DNA from: Desulfuromusa sp.
GTDB taxonomy: Bacteria; Desulfobacterota; Desulfuromonadia; Desulfuromonadales; Geopsychrobacteraceae
Direction of reading: 5' to 3'
Assembly (NCBI GenBank): GCA_016744595.1
Contig: JADGEB010000028.1
Span: 1-43,287, forward strand
Length of the DNA: 43,287 nt
Positions within the stretch are counted from its first letter, which is position 1. Each line of letters starts with the position of its first letter. Shown here piece by piece: positions 1 to 7,906 of the stretch. A model generated the notes under the pieces. That model saw only the letters and a list, made by a program, of their open reading frames with translations, did no database searches and had not been told where the DNA came from. The translations under genes were made by a program, and so were the position numbers.

Positions 1-2
1 AT

Positions 3-980
3 CTTAAAAAAGGTGCAATTATTGTTTACGAGTCTACCGTTTATCCCGGCGTGACTGAGGATCTTTGTGTTCCTATCCTTGAACGTGAATCCGGCTTGAA
101 GTGTGGCATAGATTTCAAAGTAGGTTATTCCCCTGAGCGAATAAATCCAGGTGATAAGGTCCACACAGTCGATAAAATCATTAAAGTTGTCTCTGGAATG
201 GATGAAGAAACCCTTGAGACGGTTGCGAGTGTTTATGAATTGGTAATCACAGCTGGGGTGCATCGGGCGTCAAGTATCAAAGTCGCTGAAGCGGCCAAGG
301 TTATTGAGAATACACAACGCGATCTTAATATTGCTCTGATCAATGAGTTAGCATTGATTTTTAATAAGCTCGATATTCCCACGATGGATGTTCTCGCTGC
401 CGCCGGTACAAAATGGAACTTTTTAAAATTTACTCCTGGCCTTGTCGGTGGTCACTGCATTGGCGTCGATCCTTATTATTTGACACATAAAGCAGAACAG
501 ATCGGTTACTTACCACAGGTGATTCTTGCTGGACGTCGAATCAATGATGGTATGGGGAAGTATGTCGCAGAGAATACGATCAAGCAAATGATCAAATCTG
601 GGAAAGTTATTAAAGCTTCACGCGTGCTGGTTTTGGGGCTGACTTTTAAGGAAGATGTTCCTGATATCAGAAATACAAAAGTTGTTGATATTGTACATGA
701 GCTCAAGGATTACGGTGTTGAGGTTCTCGTCCATGATCCGCTGGCAAATAAAGAAGAAACTCTACATGAATATGGTTTGAAATTGACTGACCTTGAAGAT
801 GTGGGTGCCGTCGATGCGATTATTTATGCAGTATCTCATAAAGCGTTTAAGCAATTGTCTGTTCAAGATTTAGCGACCCTTTGCCAAAATGGTCATGGAT
901 CAGGCGTCATTGTTGATGTGAAGAGCCTCCTTGATCGATCAGCTGTTGAAGCTGCTGGGATGTGTTACTGGTCTTTGTAG
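3..980 (+). CDS. UDP-sugar dehydrogenase, TviB/WbpA type (5' truncated)
   Basis: This is the C-terminal three quarters of a UDP-glucose/GDP-mannose dehydrogenase family enzyme. The family oxidises C6 of a UDP-hexose or UDP-N-acetylhexosamine to the uronic acid using two NAD+. The reading frame is open from base 3, giving LKKGAIIVYESTVYPG, so the true start lies outside the window. The GTG at 51 is internal. The active-site motif GGHCIGVDPYY is present, with the catalytic Cys codon at 456-458. The central helix KVAEAAKVIENTQRDLNIA and the C-terminal Rossmann segment (GLTFKEDVPDIRNTK) are intact. The pattern is closer to UDP-GlcNAcA/GalNAcA-forming enzymes (TviB, WbpA, CapL) than to UDP-glucose dehydrogenase, but the substrate cannot be fixed from sequence. 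galE lies 440 bases downstream, which fits a precursor-supply role. Confidence 0.93.
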   Translation, partial: LKKGAIIVYESTVYPGVTEDLCVPILERESGLKCGIDFKVGYSPERINPGDKVHTVDKIIKVVSGMDEETLETVASVYELVITAGVHRASSIKVAEAAKVIENTQRDLNIALINELALIFNKLDIPTMDVLAAAGTKWNFLKFTPGLVGGHCIGVDPYYLTHKAEQIGYLPQVILAGRRINDGMGKYVAENTIKQMIKSGKVIKASRVLVLGLTFKEDVPDIRNTKVVDIVHELKDYGVEVLVHDPLANKEETLHEYGLKLTDLEDVGAVDAIIYAVSHKAFKQLSVQDLATLCQNGHGSGVIVDVKSLLDRSAVEAAGMCYWSL

Positions 981-1020
981 TCGTATCCACTGATGGCGCG
1001 GACGGCACTAAGGAGGGAAG

Positions 1021-1392
1021 TTGCTGATTTACGAAGATGAATCCTATGCGATTCGCGGAGCTATTTTTGAGGTTTATCATCAATTGGGAACAGGTTTTCT
1101 TGAATCCGTTTATCAAGAGTCTTTAGAAAGGGAATTATTGATAAGAAGTATTCCTTTTGTTCCACAACCACAATTGGACCTTTACTATAAAGGTGAAAAA
1201 TTGAACCAATTTTACAAGCCAGATTTTATTTGTTTTGACAGCATTATTGTAGAGTTGAAAGACTTGTCAACGCTAGCGAATGAACATCAAGCACAAGTTC
1301 TAAATTACTTGAAGGCCGGACAGATGAAGCTGGGTTTTCTGGTGAATTTTGGGTCTTCTCCTAAAGTAACGATTCACAGGTTTGTTCTGTGA
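1021..1392 (+). CDS. GxxExxY protein (PDDEXK_3 fold), copy 1
   Basis: This small protein of 123 residues belongs to the GxxExxY family (TIGR04256/PF13366 as I recall them). The family has a PD-(D/E)XK nuclease-like fold and no established function. The name-giving motif GFLESVY is at about residues 24-30. The nuclease-like residues follow: PDF near 62, then VELK near 73-76, then the conserved QVLNYLKAGQMKLGFLVNFG. The start is TTG at 1021, chosen because an AAGGAGG ribosome site sits at 1010-1016. The gene lies between the dehydrogenase and galE, where it has no obvious role in sugar metabolism. Its stop codon falls inside a degenerate CTCTGTG-type repeat arm. The 7-mer TATCCAC at 984-990 and its complement at 1407-1413 bracket it. 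It looks like an inserted passenger gene. Confidence 0.88.
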   Translation: MLIYEDESYAIRGAIFEVYHQLGTGFLESVYQESLERELLIRSIPFVPQPQLDLYYKGEKLNQFYKPDFICFDSIIVELKDLSTLANEHQAQVLNYLKAGQMKLGFLVNFGSSPKVTIHRFVL

Positions 1393-1413
1393 TTTCAGTG
1401 ATCTCGGTGGATA
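1383..1413 (+). repeat. Degenerate CTCTGTG-type repeat arm at the 3' end of GxxExxY copy 1
   Basis: The segment TTCTGTGATTTCAGTGATCT and the bases after it resemble the right arm of the repeats at 7461-7486 and 7907-7933. It supplies the TGA stop of the upstream gene. Its last seven bases (GTGGATA, 1407-1413) are the exact complement of TATCCAC at 984-990. I see no clear left arm of the same family, so this is a remnant at best. Confidence 0.4.
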
Positions 1414-1420
1414 AGTTTAT

Positions 1421-2437
1421 ATGAAAACAATCTTGGTTACGGGTGGTGCTGGTTATATAGGTTCTCATACTGTTGTTGAACTTCTTGCGGCTGAATATAA
1501 TTTGATTATTGTCGATAATTTGTGCAATTCCAGTCGTGTTGCGCTAGCGCGTGTTGAAAAAATCAGTGGAAGATCCTTTCATTTCTATCAAGCTGATATA
1601 CGCGACATTTATAGCCTTAATCAAATTTTTACCGACCATCCTATCGATGCAGTTATTCATTTTGCAGGTCTTAAGGCGGTTGGAGAATCGACTCAGATCC
1701 CTCTCGATTATTACGACAATAACGTGACCGGAACACTCACACTCCTGCGTGCCATGGAAATTGCCGGCGTAAGCAAATTTGTATTTAGCTCATCAGCGAC
1801 TGTCTATGGTGATCCGGCCAGCGTACCTATCAACGAAGGTTTTCCGACATCAGCGACAAATCCTTATGGTCGCAGTAAGTTGATGATTGAGGAATTGCTC
1901 AAGGATCTCTCTTTGTCTAATCCTAATTGGGGTATTGTTCTGCTTCGTTACTTCAATCCTGTTGGTGCTCATTCTTCAGGCCAAATTGGTGAAGACCCCC
2001 AAGGTATTCCAAACAATCTTGTTCCTTATGTTAGCCAAGTTGCCGTAGGGAAGCTTAAGGAATTATCTGTTTTTGGAAATGATTATCCGACTCAAGACGG
2101 TACGGGTGTTCGTGATTACATCCACGTTGTTGATCTAGCAAGAGGGCATTTGAAGGCTTTAGATCGGATAGCTGTGGGCTCAGGAGTCCTGACATATAAT
2201 CTAGGGACAGGTCATGGCTATTCTGTTCTGGATATTATCGCTGCTTTTGAAGAAGCGTCAGAAAAAACTGTTTCATATGAAATCGTACCACGCAGAGCAG
2301 GTGACATTGCGGAGTGCTGGGCTGACCCTAGTAAGGCAAAAAATGAACTTAAATGGCAGGCAGAATTTGGTTTGGATGTGATGATGCGTGATACTTGGAA
2401 CTGGCAAAAATGTAACCCCCGTGGTTATGAAACTTGA
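1421..2437 (+). CDS. galE: UDP-glucose 4-epimerase
   Basis: GalE is a cytoplasmic SDR-family enzyme that interconverts UDP-Glc and UDP-Gal, and often the N-acetyl forms as well. At 338 residues it has the normal family length. The NAD-binding motif GGAGYIG is at residues 7-13. The Ser of FSSSATVYG and the catalytic pair Tyr149/Lys153 (NPYGRSK) are in place. The Gal-branch signature RYFNPVGAH follows. The C-terminal substrate region has GTGVRDYIHVVDLA and ECWADPSKA. It starts with ATG 28 bases after the GxxExxY gene and is followed 31 bases later by the deacetylase, so the three are probably co-transcribed. It supplies UDP-Gal or UDP-GalNAc for the polysaccharide. Confidence 0.96.
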   Translation: MKTILVTGGAGYIGSHTVVELLAAEYNLIIVDNLCNSSRVALARVEKISGRSFHFYQADIRDIYSLNQIFTDHPIDAVIHFAGLKAVGESTQIPLDYYDNNVTGTLTLLRAMEIAGVSKFVFSSSATVYGDPASVPINEGFPTSATNPYGRSKLMIEELLKDLSLSNPNWGIVLLRYFNPVGAHSSGQIGEDPQGIPNNLVPYVSQVAVGKLKELSVFGNDYPTQDGTGVRDYIHVVDLARGHLKALDRIAVGSGVLTYNLGTGHGYSVLDIIAAFEEASEKTVSYEIVPRRAGDIAECWADPSKAKNELKWQAEFGLDVMMRDTWNWQKCNPRGYET

Positions 2438-2468
2438 TTTTTTGATTTTAGACTAAAATAAGGTTTTT

Positions 2469-3350
2469 ATGGCAATCACAAATTATCTTACAATCGATGT
2501 GGAAGATTATTTCCATGTCTCTGCTTTTGAAAAGCAGTCACCACCCAACACTTGGGGTGGCAGAGAGTGCCGAGTTGAACAAAATACCGATACGATCCTT
2601 TCTTTACTGGATGATCATAATGTCAAGGCAACATTTTTTATCCTTGGCTGGGTCGCAGAGCGCTACCCACAAATAAGTCCTATGATCTTCAATCAGGGGC
2701 ACGAAATTGCAAGTCACGGTTATTTGCATCAGCGGGTTGCTTTGCAGGATCGCAAAACTTACCGCAACGATATCCGTCGGGGGAAAAAGTTACTGGAAGA
2801 TCAGATTGGAAATGAAGTTCTAGGCTATCGGGCTCCGAGTTATTCGATTACTCGACAGACGGACTGGGCTTTTGATGAATTAGTCGAAGCTGGCTTTCAG
2901 TATGATTCAAGTATTTTTCCGATGAAGCATGACTTTTATGGAATTCCTGATTGGCCAAGATTTGATGGATATGCAATCAAAGATGGTGAGTCCTGGAACG
3001 CTTCGGATCAAGTCTTAGAAGGACAAAAAGGCATTCGAGAATTACCTATATCAACGTTAAAACTAGGGAAAAGTAACCTTCCGATTGCAGGTGGTGGATA
3101 TTTTCGTTTGCTTCCTTATGCGTTTACCCGTTGGGGGCTTGACCGGATTAATCAAAAAGAACAGCAACCCTTCGTTTTTTATCTTCACCCTTGGGAGTTT
3201 GATCCAGAGCAGCCTCGTATGGAAGGGGCAAGTGCAAAGAGTCGTTTTAGACATTATTTAAATCTGAATAAGACTGAAAAACGTTTTAAGCAATTATTGA
3301 ACGATTTTGAATTCATGCCGATTGTAGAAGGGTTGTTTGGTAAAAACTAA
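2469..3350 (+). CDS. XrtA/PEP-CTERM-locus polysaccharide deacetylase (DUF3473 type)
   Basis: This NodB-fold metal-dependent deacetylase of 293 residues matches the PEP-CTERM-locus subfamily (TIGR03006 as I recall it). The metal-binding Asp region is TIDVEDYFHVSAFE (residues 8-21). The His-His motif is GHEIASHGYLH (about 77-87). The RAPS motif is in GYRAPSYSIT. The C-terminal DUF3473 segment carries GGGYFRLLPY, FYLHPWEFDP and a FRHYLNLNKTEKR tail. It has no signal peptide, which is usual for this subfamily, so it probably acts on a lipid-linked or cytoplasmic intermediate. It is one of the strongest markers that the locus belongs to an exosortase A system. After it comes repeat copy A. Confidence 0.93.
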   Translation: MAITNYLTIDVEDYFHVSAFEKQSPPNTWGGRECRVEQNTDTILSLLDDHNVKATFFILGWVAERYPQISPMIFNQGHEIASHGYLHQRVALQDRKTYRNDIRRGKKLLEDQIGNEVLGYRAPSYSITRQTDWAFDELVEAGFQYDSSIFPMKHDFYGIPDWPRFDGYAIKDGESWNASDQVLEGQKGIRELPISTLKLGKSNLPIAGGGYFRLLPYAFTRWGLDRINQKEQQPFVFYLHPWEFDPEQPRMEGASAKSRFRHYLNLNKTEKRFKQLLNDFEFMPIVEGLFGKN

Positions 3351-3396
3351 GTTGGCACAGATAAATACTAATGAGTGCGGGACATAGGCAAAATCT

Positions 3397-3545
3397 ATCT
3401 CGAGCAGAGCACCCAACGGTGCAAAGAAGGCCAAAAGACAAGGAGGGTTTTTAGGGTTCAAAACTAAAAAATATTTTTATAGATTTAAATGTCACGACTC
3501 TGCGTTCTTTGTGCCTTGAGTGAGTAAAATGAACGGGCGCGAGAT
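3397..3545 (+). repeat. CACAGAG-family hairpin repeat, copy A
   Basis: This 149-bp unit fills most of the 267-bp gap between the deacetylase and asnB. The ends are ATCTCG (3397-3402) and CGAGAT (3540-3545). A left arm begins GCAGAGC. The right arm is CTCTGCGTTCTTTGTGCC. It carries the tail GAGTGAGTAAAATGAACGGG that is also seen in copies C, E, F and G. It has the same orientation as the other tailed copies. No gene is visible in the gap. Confidence 0.8.
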
Positions 3546-3617
3546 GGGTTTTTTTGATTCAAGCTTTATACTTTGTTTTTGTTACTGTCTTTTTACGGCT
3601 AATAAGAGAATAATTTA

Positions 3618-5600
3618 ATGTGTGGAATAGCTGGAATTCTAAATATCGATAATCAACTGAACTCATCTGAGAAAATCGTTTCTCGAATGATCACCATGCT
3701 GCATCATCGTGGACCTGATGAGTCAGGGCTTTATATCGATAACAACATCTGTCTCGGACATGCCCGGTTAAGTATTCTTGGCCTTGAAACAGGGACACAA
3801 CCAATCAGTAATCAATCTGAAACTTTGTGGATAATCTATAACGGCGAAGTCTTCAATTATATAGAATTAAAAGAAGAACTGGTCCAAAAAGGGTACAGTT
3901 TTAAAACCGATACCGATACTGAAGTTGTTCTCGCTCTTTATGAAGAATATGGTGTTGATTGTCTCGAAAAACTTAATGGACAATTTGCCATCGCAATTTG
4001 GGATACACGGAACAAAGAACTTTTCCTTGCCCGAGACAGGGTGGGTATTCGCCCCCTCTTCTATACTCATCAGAATGGAAAGTTCAGTTTTGCTTCTGAA
4101 ATTAAATCCATATTTTCTGATCCCGAAATTTCACGTTCTATTGACCCGGAAGCTCTCAGTCAGATTTTCACTTTCTGGACAACCATTACTCCTAAAACCT
4201 CTTTTAAGGGGATTTTAGAGCTTCCTCCCGGTCATTTCATGACTGTTTCTAAAAAGGGCGTATCTGATCCAAAGGCATATTGGACAATCCCATCTGTGTC
4301 ACCCGAAGAGCGTTGGCAGGGGACGTTTGACGAAGCGAAAGATGAGATTAAAGAACTATTGACCGATGCTGTGCGGTTGCGCTTAAGGGCAGATGTTCCT
4401 GTTGGTGCCTATTTGAGCGGTGGGTTGGATTCCTCCATTTTAACGGGTCTTATCGCTAATAAGTTCAATAATCACTTGAGGACTTTTTCCTTGAGTTTTC
4501 AAGAATGCAACTTTGATGAATCAAGCTATCAAAATGAAATGGTTCACCATCTGAAAACAGAGCACAGTGAAGTTCGTGTGTCGAATCAACATGTTAAAGA
4601 TAATTTTTCCCAAGTCATTTGGCAGTGTGAAAAACCACTGTTACGAACTGGTCCTGTCCCGTTGTTTTCATTATCAAAACTGGTTCGAGAGAGTCAGTTT
4701 AAAGTTGTCTTAACTGGTGAGGGGGCGGATGAAATTTTTGGTGGATATAATATCTTCAAAGAAGCCAAGTTACGAAAATTTTGGGCGCGCCAGCCAGACT
4801 CTAAGTGGCGGCCACTGTTGGTAGAGCGACTCTATCCTTATATTTTTAAGAATCCTTCGCGTGCGAGAATATTTTTACAAAAATTCTTCTCAGTGAATTC
4901 AGAAGATCTGACTGATCCGTATTTTTCACATCAGGTTCGTTGGCGCAATAGTGGCAAGAATAAAAACTTCTTTTCCCTTGAGTTACAATCTAAATTAACA
5001 AAATACGACCCATATAAATCGCTGGCTCAGCGTTTACCCAAATCGTTTTCTACGCAGGATTTTTTTTCGAAAGCACAATTTCTTGAAATGGATATTTTTC
5101 TTTCTAACTATCTTCTCTCGTCTCAGGGAGATCGCGTTGGAATGGGCAATTCGATAGAATTGCGTGTCCCATTTTTAGATCATCGTGTTATTGAGTTTGC
5201 AGCAAAGCTTCCAGCACATTGGAAGATTAAAGGCTTAAACGAAAAGTATATCTTAAAAGAGGCATTTAAAGGTTTGGTCCCAGAAAGTATTCGCAATCGC
5301 CCGAAACAACCGTACCGAGCACCAATAAAAGAATCCTTTTTGACTGATGATGAGGACTCATTTGTCCAAAATCTTTTGTCTGAAGATGCGATAGAGAAAG
5401 CAGGGTATTTTGACGCAAAAAAAGTGTCATTCCTACGTAAAAAGTTCACTAAAGAATCTAAGCAAGCTGTAAATGAAGTTCAAAATATGGCTCTAATAGG
5501 AATTTTGTCGACTCAGTTGTTACATCAGCAGTTTATAGAGGATTTCAAGCCGGAAGAAATAAAGTTGGCAGTGCCGGATAAAGTTATTCGCCGCAGATGA
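3618..5600 (+). CDS. asnB: Asparagine synthase-type glutamine amidotransferase, copy 1
   Basis: This is a two-domain, 660-residue enzyme. The N-terminal Ntn glutaminase domain starts at Cys2 (MCGIAGIL) and has NGEVFNY and ARDRVGIRPLFY. The C-terminal ATP-pyrophosphatase synthetase domain has SGGLDSS at residues 267-273, then GEGADEIFGGY and ELRVPFLDH. Enzymes of this type make an amide from a carboxylate with ATP and glutamine. In polysaccharide loci the acceptor is often a sugar uronic acid or a carrier-bound acid rather than aspartate. The next genes are a NadE-like protein, a carrier protein and an AMP ligase, which suggests a joint pathway. The final residues VIRRR and the TGA stop are encoded by the left arm of repeat B, so the natural C-terminus was probably altered by that repeat. 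Confidence 0.93.
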   Translation: MCGIAGILNIDNQLNSSEKIVSRMITMLHHRGPDESGLYIDNNICLGHARLSILGLETGTQPISNQSETLWIIYNGEVFNYIELKEELVQKGYSFKTDTDTEVVLALYEEYGVDCLEKLNGQFAIAIWDTRNKELFLARDRVGIRPLFYTHQNGKFSFASEIKSIFSDPEISRSIDPEALSQIFTFWTTITPKTSFKGILELPPGHFMTVSKKGVSDPKAYWTIPSVSPEERWQGTFDEAKDEIKELLTDAVRLRLRADVPVGAYLSGGLDSSILTGLIANKFNNHLRTFSLSFQECNFDESSYQNEMVHHLKTEHSEVRVSNQHVKDNFSQVIWQCEKPLLRTGPVPLFSLSKLVRESQFKVVLTGEGADEIFGGYNIFKEAKLRKFWARQPDSKWRPLLVERLYPYIFKNPSRARIFLQKFFSVNSEDLTDPYFSHQVRWRNSGKNKNFFSLELQSKLTKYDPYKSLAQRLPKSFSTQDFFSKAQFLEMDIFLSNYLLSSQGDRVGMGNSIELRVPFLDHRVIEFAAKLPAHWKIKGLNEKYILKEAFKGLVPESIRNRPKQPYRAPIKESFLTDDEDSFVQNLLSEDAIEKAGYFDAKKVSFLRKKFTKESKQAVNEVQNMALIGILSTQLLHQQFIEDFKPEEIKLAVPDKVIRRR

Positions 5601-5786
5601 ACGCTGATAGGCGCAGATTTGGATTAAAATCTTTTTTGACAGGATGGAAATCTGATAAAGGCAGATCTTAAAATCAAAGCTTTGTTTTTGGTTTGAGTTC
5701 AAAACATCTGATTTTATCCTGTTGATCCTGTCCAAAGACTCGTTTTGCTTTTCGTTTATCAGTGAAAATCTGCGTGTATTTGCGGC
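5591..5786 (+). repeat. CGCAGAT/ACAGGAT-type nested inverted repeat (copy B)
   Basis: This is a different repeat family from A and C-G. The outer ends are GCCGCA (5591-5596) and TGCGGC (5781-5786), within longer imperfect arms containing GATGAACGCTGATAGGCGCA and TCTGCGTGTATTTGCGG. The inner ends are GACAGGAT (5639-5646) and its exact complement at 5725-5732. I recognise this type as a common intergenic repeat in deltaproteobacterial genomes. It overlaps the last codons of asnB and fills the 243-bp gap before the NadE-like gene. Confidence 0.75.
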
Positions 5787-5843
5787 TAAATTTGAATTTT
5801 GATTGTCTTGTTTTTTGTTAGCATCAAATAGAGGAGAATATTT

Positions 5844-6836
5844 ATGTCAAAACCCCCATTTACTAAAGACATTTTAAAACTTAACGCAGAAAAAGAAGTC
5901 GAAAGGATAACGTCAACTCTACGCAATTTGATGAAAACGACCATCAAACGGCGCGGTATTGTCCTAGGCCTCTCTGGCGGGATTGATAGTAGTGTGACTT
6001 GTGCACTTACTGTCAAAGCATTTGGTCCTAAGAAAGTTTATGGTCTTCACATGCCTGAACGACATTCTTCTGATGAAACTTTGTCACTTAGTACCAGTGT
6101 CTCAGATTGTTTTGGTATTGATTCAACACATGAGAATATTTCAGGAATTCTCGAAGCGGTAGGGTTTTACAACCGCTATGATGATGCGATACGCAGTGTG
6201 ATTCCAGAGTATGGTGATGGATGGAAATCAAAGATAGTCATTCCAAATGTTATTGAGTCGAAGGAATTTTCTCTCTATTCCGTCGTGGCACAATCGCCTG
6301 ATGGTGAAATTCATAAAGTTCGTTTGACATTGAAAGCGTACTTGGAAATTCTGGCAGCAACTAACTTCAAACAGCGTACGCGTAAAATGCTTGAATACTA
6401 CCATGCCGATCGGTTGAATTTTGCTGTTGCGGGGACTCCGAACCGTTTGGAGTATGACCAGGGTTTCTTTGTGAAATTGGGTGATGGTGCGGCAGATGTT
6501 AAGCCGATAGCTCACCTTTACAAAACCCAAGTTTATCAATTAGCTGAATATATGGGTGTTCCAGCAGATATACGTAATCGCCCACCAACAACCGATACTT
6601 ATTCACTACCTCAAGGTCAAGATGAATTCTATTTTTCATTACCACATGACCGTATGGATTTGTGTTTATATGGCAAAAACAATGGTTATTCTGTTGGTGA
6701 AGTCGCGGAACTTATGGAATTGTTGCCTGAACAAATTCAGCGAGTTTACGATGATATTGATAATAAGCGGAATACCACCAGATATTTACATTTGAATGGA
6801 TTGCTGGTTGGTGACGTGCCGGAGATTAAGAAATAG
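5844..6836 (+). CDS. NAD synthase-like ATP-pyrophosphatase
   Basis: This 330-residue protein belongs to the NadE / adenine nucleotide alpha hydrolase family. The P-loop SGGIDSS is at residues 44-50. The NadE-type acceptor segment GTPNRLEYDQGFFVKLGDGA begins at residue 197 and is followed by HLYKTQVYQLAEYMGVP and RPPTTDTY. There is no nitrilase glutaminase domain, so it would use free ammonia or ammonia from a partner. Between about residues 110 and 170 it carries a stretch (VAQSPDGEIHKVRLTLKAYL and around) that I do not recognise in ordinary NadE. Located between asnB and a carrier protein, it is more likely a paralogue that amidates or adenylates a polysaccharide precursor than the housekeeping NAD synthase. 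A housekeeping role cannot be excluded. The start has a good GAGGAGA ribosome site. Confidence 0.82.
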   Translation: MSKPPFTKDILKLNAEKEVERITSTLRNLMKTTIKRRGIVLGLSGGIDSSVTCALTVKAFGPKKVYGLHMPERHSSDETLSLSTSVSDCFGIDSTHENISGILEAVGFYNRYDDAIRSVIPEYGDGWKSKIVIPNVIESKEFSLYSVVAQSPDGEIHKVRLTLKAYLEILAATNFKQRTRKMLEYYHADRLNFAVAGTPNRLEYDQGFFVKLGDGAADVKPIAHLYKTQVYQLAEYMGVPADIRNRPPTTDTYSLPQGQDEFYFSLPHDRMDLCLYGKNNGYSVGEVAELMELLPEQIQRVYDDIDNKRNTTRYLHLNGLLVGDVPEIKK

Positions 6837-6890
6837 ATTTAGATAATATTCTACACAACGTTAATTCGAGAATTAAAATCAAAAGCGTTA

Positions 6891-7003
6891 CTCGCACAAA
6901 GACACGGCTAAGGACAAGGTTAATGCCTTAGCAATTAAACTCAAGAGCTAAAGTTTTCCTTCGTGTCTTTGTGTCTTGAGTGAGAGAAACGAACGGGTGC
7001 GAG
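6891..7003 (+). repeat. CACAGAG-family hairpin repeat, copy C
   Basis: This 113-bp copy has perfect 7-bp ends, CTCGCAC (6891-6897) and GTGCGAG (6997-7003). The inner arms are ACAAAGACACGGCTAAGGAC and TTCGTGTCTTTGTGTCTTG. The tail is GAGTGAGAGAAACGAACGGG. It occupies the 246-bp gap between the NadE-like gene and the carrier protein. Confidence 0.8.
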
Positions 7004-7082
7004 GACGTTTGTGATTTTGTTAAGTAAGTTTGAAATCCAGTACTACTGTCAGTCGATTTCTAAAATATTAAGGAGAATATAA

Positions 7083-7328
7083 ATGTCAGATGTCAAAAAC
7101 ATAATCAAGACTTTCATTATTGAAAACTATCTTTTCGGAGATGATGAAGGGTTGGAAGAAAGTACCTCTTTTTTGGATGAAGGTATTGTCGATTCTACCG
7201 GTATTCTCGAATTGATTGAGTTTATCAGTGAAGAATTCTCTATCACTGTAGAAGATGAAGAATTGATCCCTGAGAACCTTGATTCAATTAATAATGTTAC
7301 GGCTTTTATTGGTAGGAAAACAGCTTAG
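7083..7328 (+). CDS. Acyl carrier protein, copy 1
   Basis: This 81-residue acidic helical protein is a phosphopantetheine carrier. The attachment Ser is residue 38 in GIVDSTGILELIEF, the usual D-S-x2-hydrophobic pattern. The sequence is closer to carriers that partner AMP-forming ligases, such as DltC-type proteins, than to the fatty-acid ACP, which normally has DSLD. The start has a strong AAGGAG site 8 bases upstream. It follows the NadE-like gene and is separated from its probable loading enzyme, the ligase at 7944, by the inserted GxxExxY element. The acyl or aminoacyl cargo is unknown. Confidence 0.9.
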   Translation: MSDVKNIIKTFIIENYLFGDDEGLEESTSFLDEGIVDSTGILELIEFISEEFSITVEDEELIPENLDSINNVTAFIGRKTA

Positions 7329-7363
7329 GGGACAGGTGCTGTCTGAAGTATTTAGAGCGTTTG

Positions 7364-7486
7364 TCTCACAGAGCCACAGGGACACAGAGAAAAACAAAAA
7401 ATTGAATTTTTTGTAGAGATCGTCGAAGGGAAAGGTTTTCCTTATGAATTTAAAGGTTTTCGCTGTGCCTTTGTGTCTCCGTGAGA
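7364..7486 (+). repeat. CACAGAG-family hairpin repeat, copy D (tail-less)
   Basis: This 123-bp copy has ends TCTCAC (7364-7369) and GTGAGA (7481-7486). The right arm is GCTGTGCCTTTGTGTCTCCG. It lacks the AACGGG tail of copies A, C, E, F and G, so its right arm runs straight into the terminal bases. Confidence 0.8.
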
Positions 7487-7522
7487 TATATCGTCAGTTT
7501 CTGTTTTTGGAGTGGGTGGAAT

Positions 7523-7906
7523 GTGACTGAAAATGAAATTGGGACGATTGTCGTAGATTGTGCTATCCAATTGCATAGAGATATCGGTCCTGGATTGCTT
7601 GAACGTGTTTATGAATCATTGCTTTCTCATGAACTGGAGGCCGCAGGTTTGACTGTTAAACGCCAAGTACCGATCCCACTTAAATATAAAGGCTTATTGT
7701 TTGAGGAATCTTTTAGAGCAGATATTAGTATCGAAAATAAGGTCCTTATTGAGTTGAAATCAGTAGAATCTGTGACAAATGCTCATAAAAAACAACTTCT
7801 AACGTATCTGAAGCTTACAGAATTTAAACTCGGATATCTTCTGAATTTTGGTGAAGCTTTGATGGTTGGCGGCATTACCCGAAGCATAAATGGTTTTATA
7901 GATTAA
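7523..7906 (+). CDS. GxxExxY protein (PDDEXK_3 fold), copy 2
   Basis: This 127-residue protein is the second GxxExxY family member in the window. The motif GLLERVY is followed by a basic KRQVPIPLKYKG segment. The nuclease-like residues are ADISIENKVLIELKS, and the family ends with TYLKLTEFKLGYLLNFG. The frame is open back to a GTG at 7481, but that codon lies inside repeat D and gives a non-conserved leader. GTG 7523 is preferred because the conserved N-terminus (TENEIGTIVVDCAIQLHRD) starts there and GGAG lies at 7509-7512. The TAA stop directly abuts the right repeat arm at 7907. It is clearly diverged from copy 1, so this is not a recent duplication. Its function is unknown. Nuclease activity is inference from the fold. 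Confidence 0.87.
   Translation: MTENEIGTIVVDCAIQLHRDIGPGLLERVYESLLSHELEAAGLTVKRQVPIPLKYKGLLFEESFRADISIENKVLIELKSVESVTNAHKKQLLTYLKLTEFKLGYLLNFGEALMVGGITRSINGFID

Noticed and set aside
3351..3370. TTGGCAC after the deacetylase gene as a sigma-54 promoter
   Set aside because: No TTGC-type -12 element lies at the required spacing.
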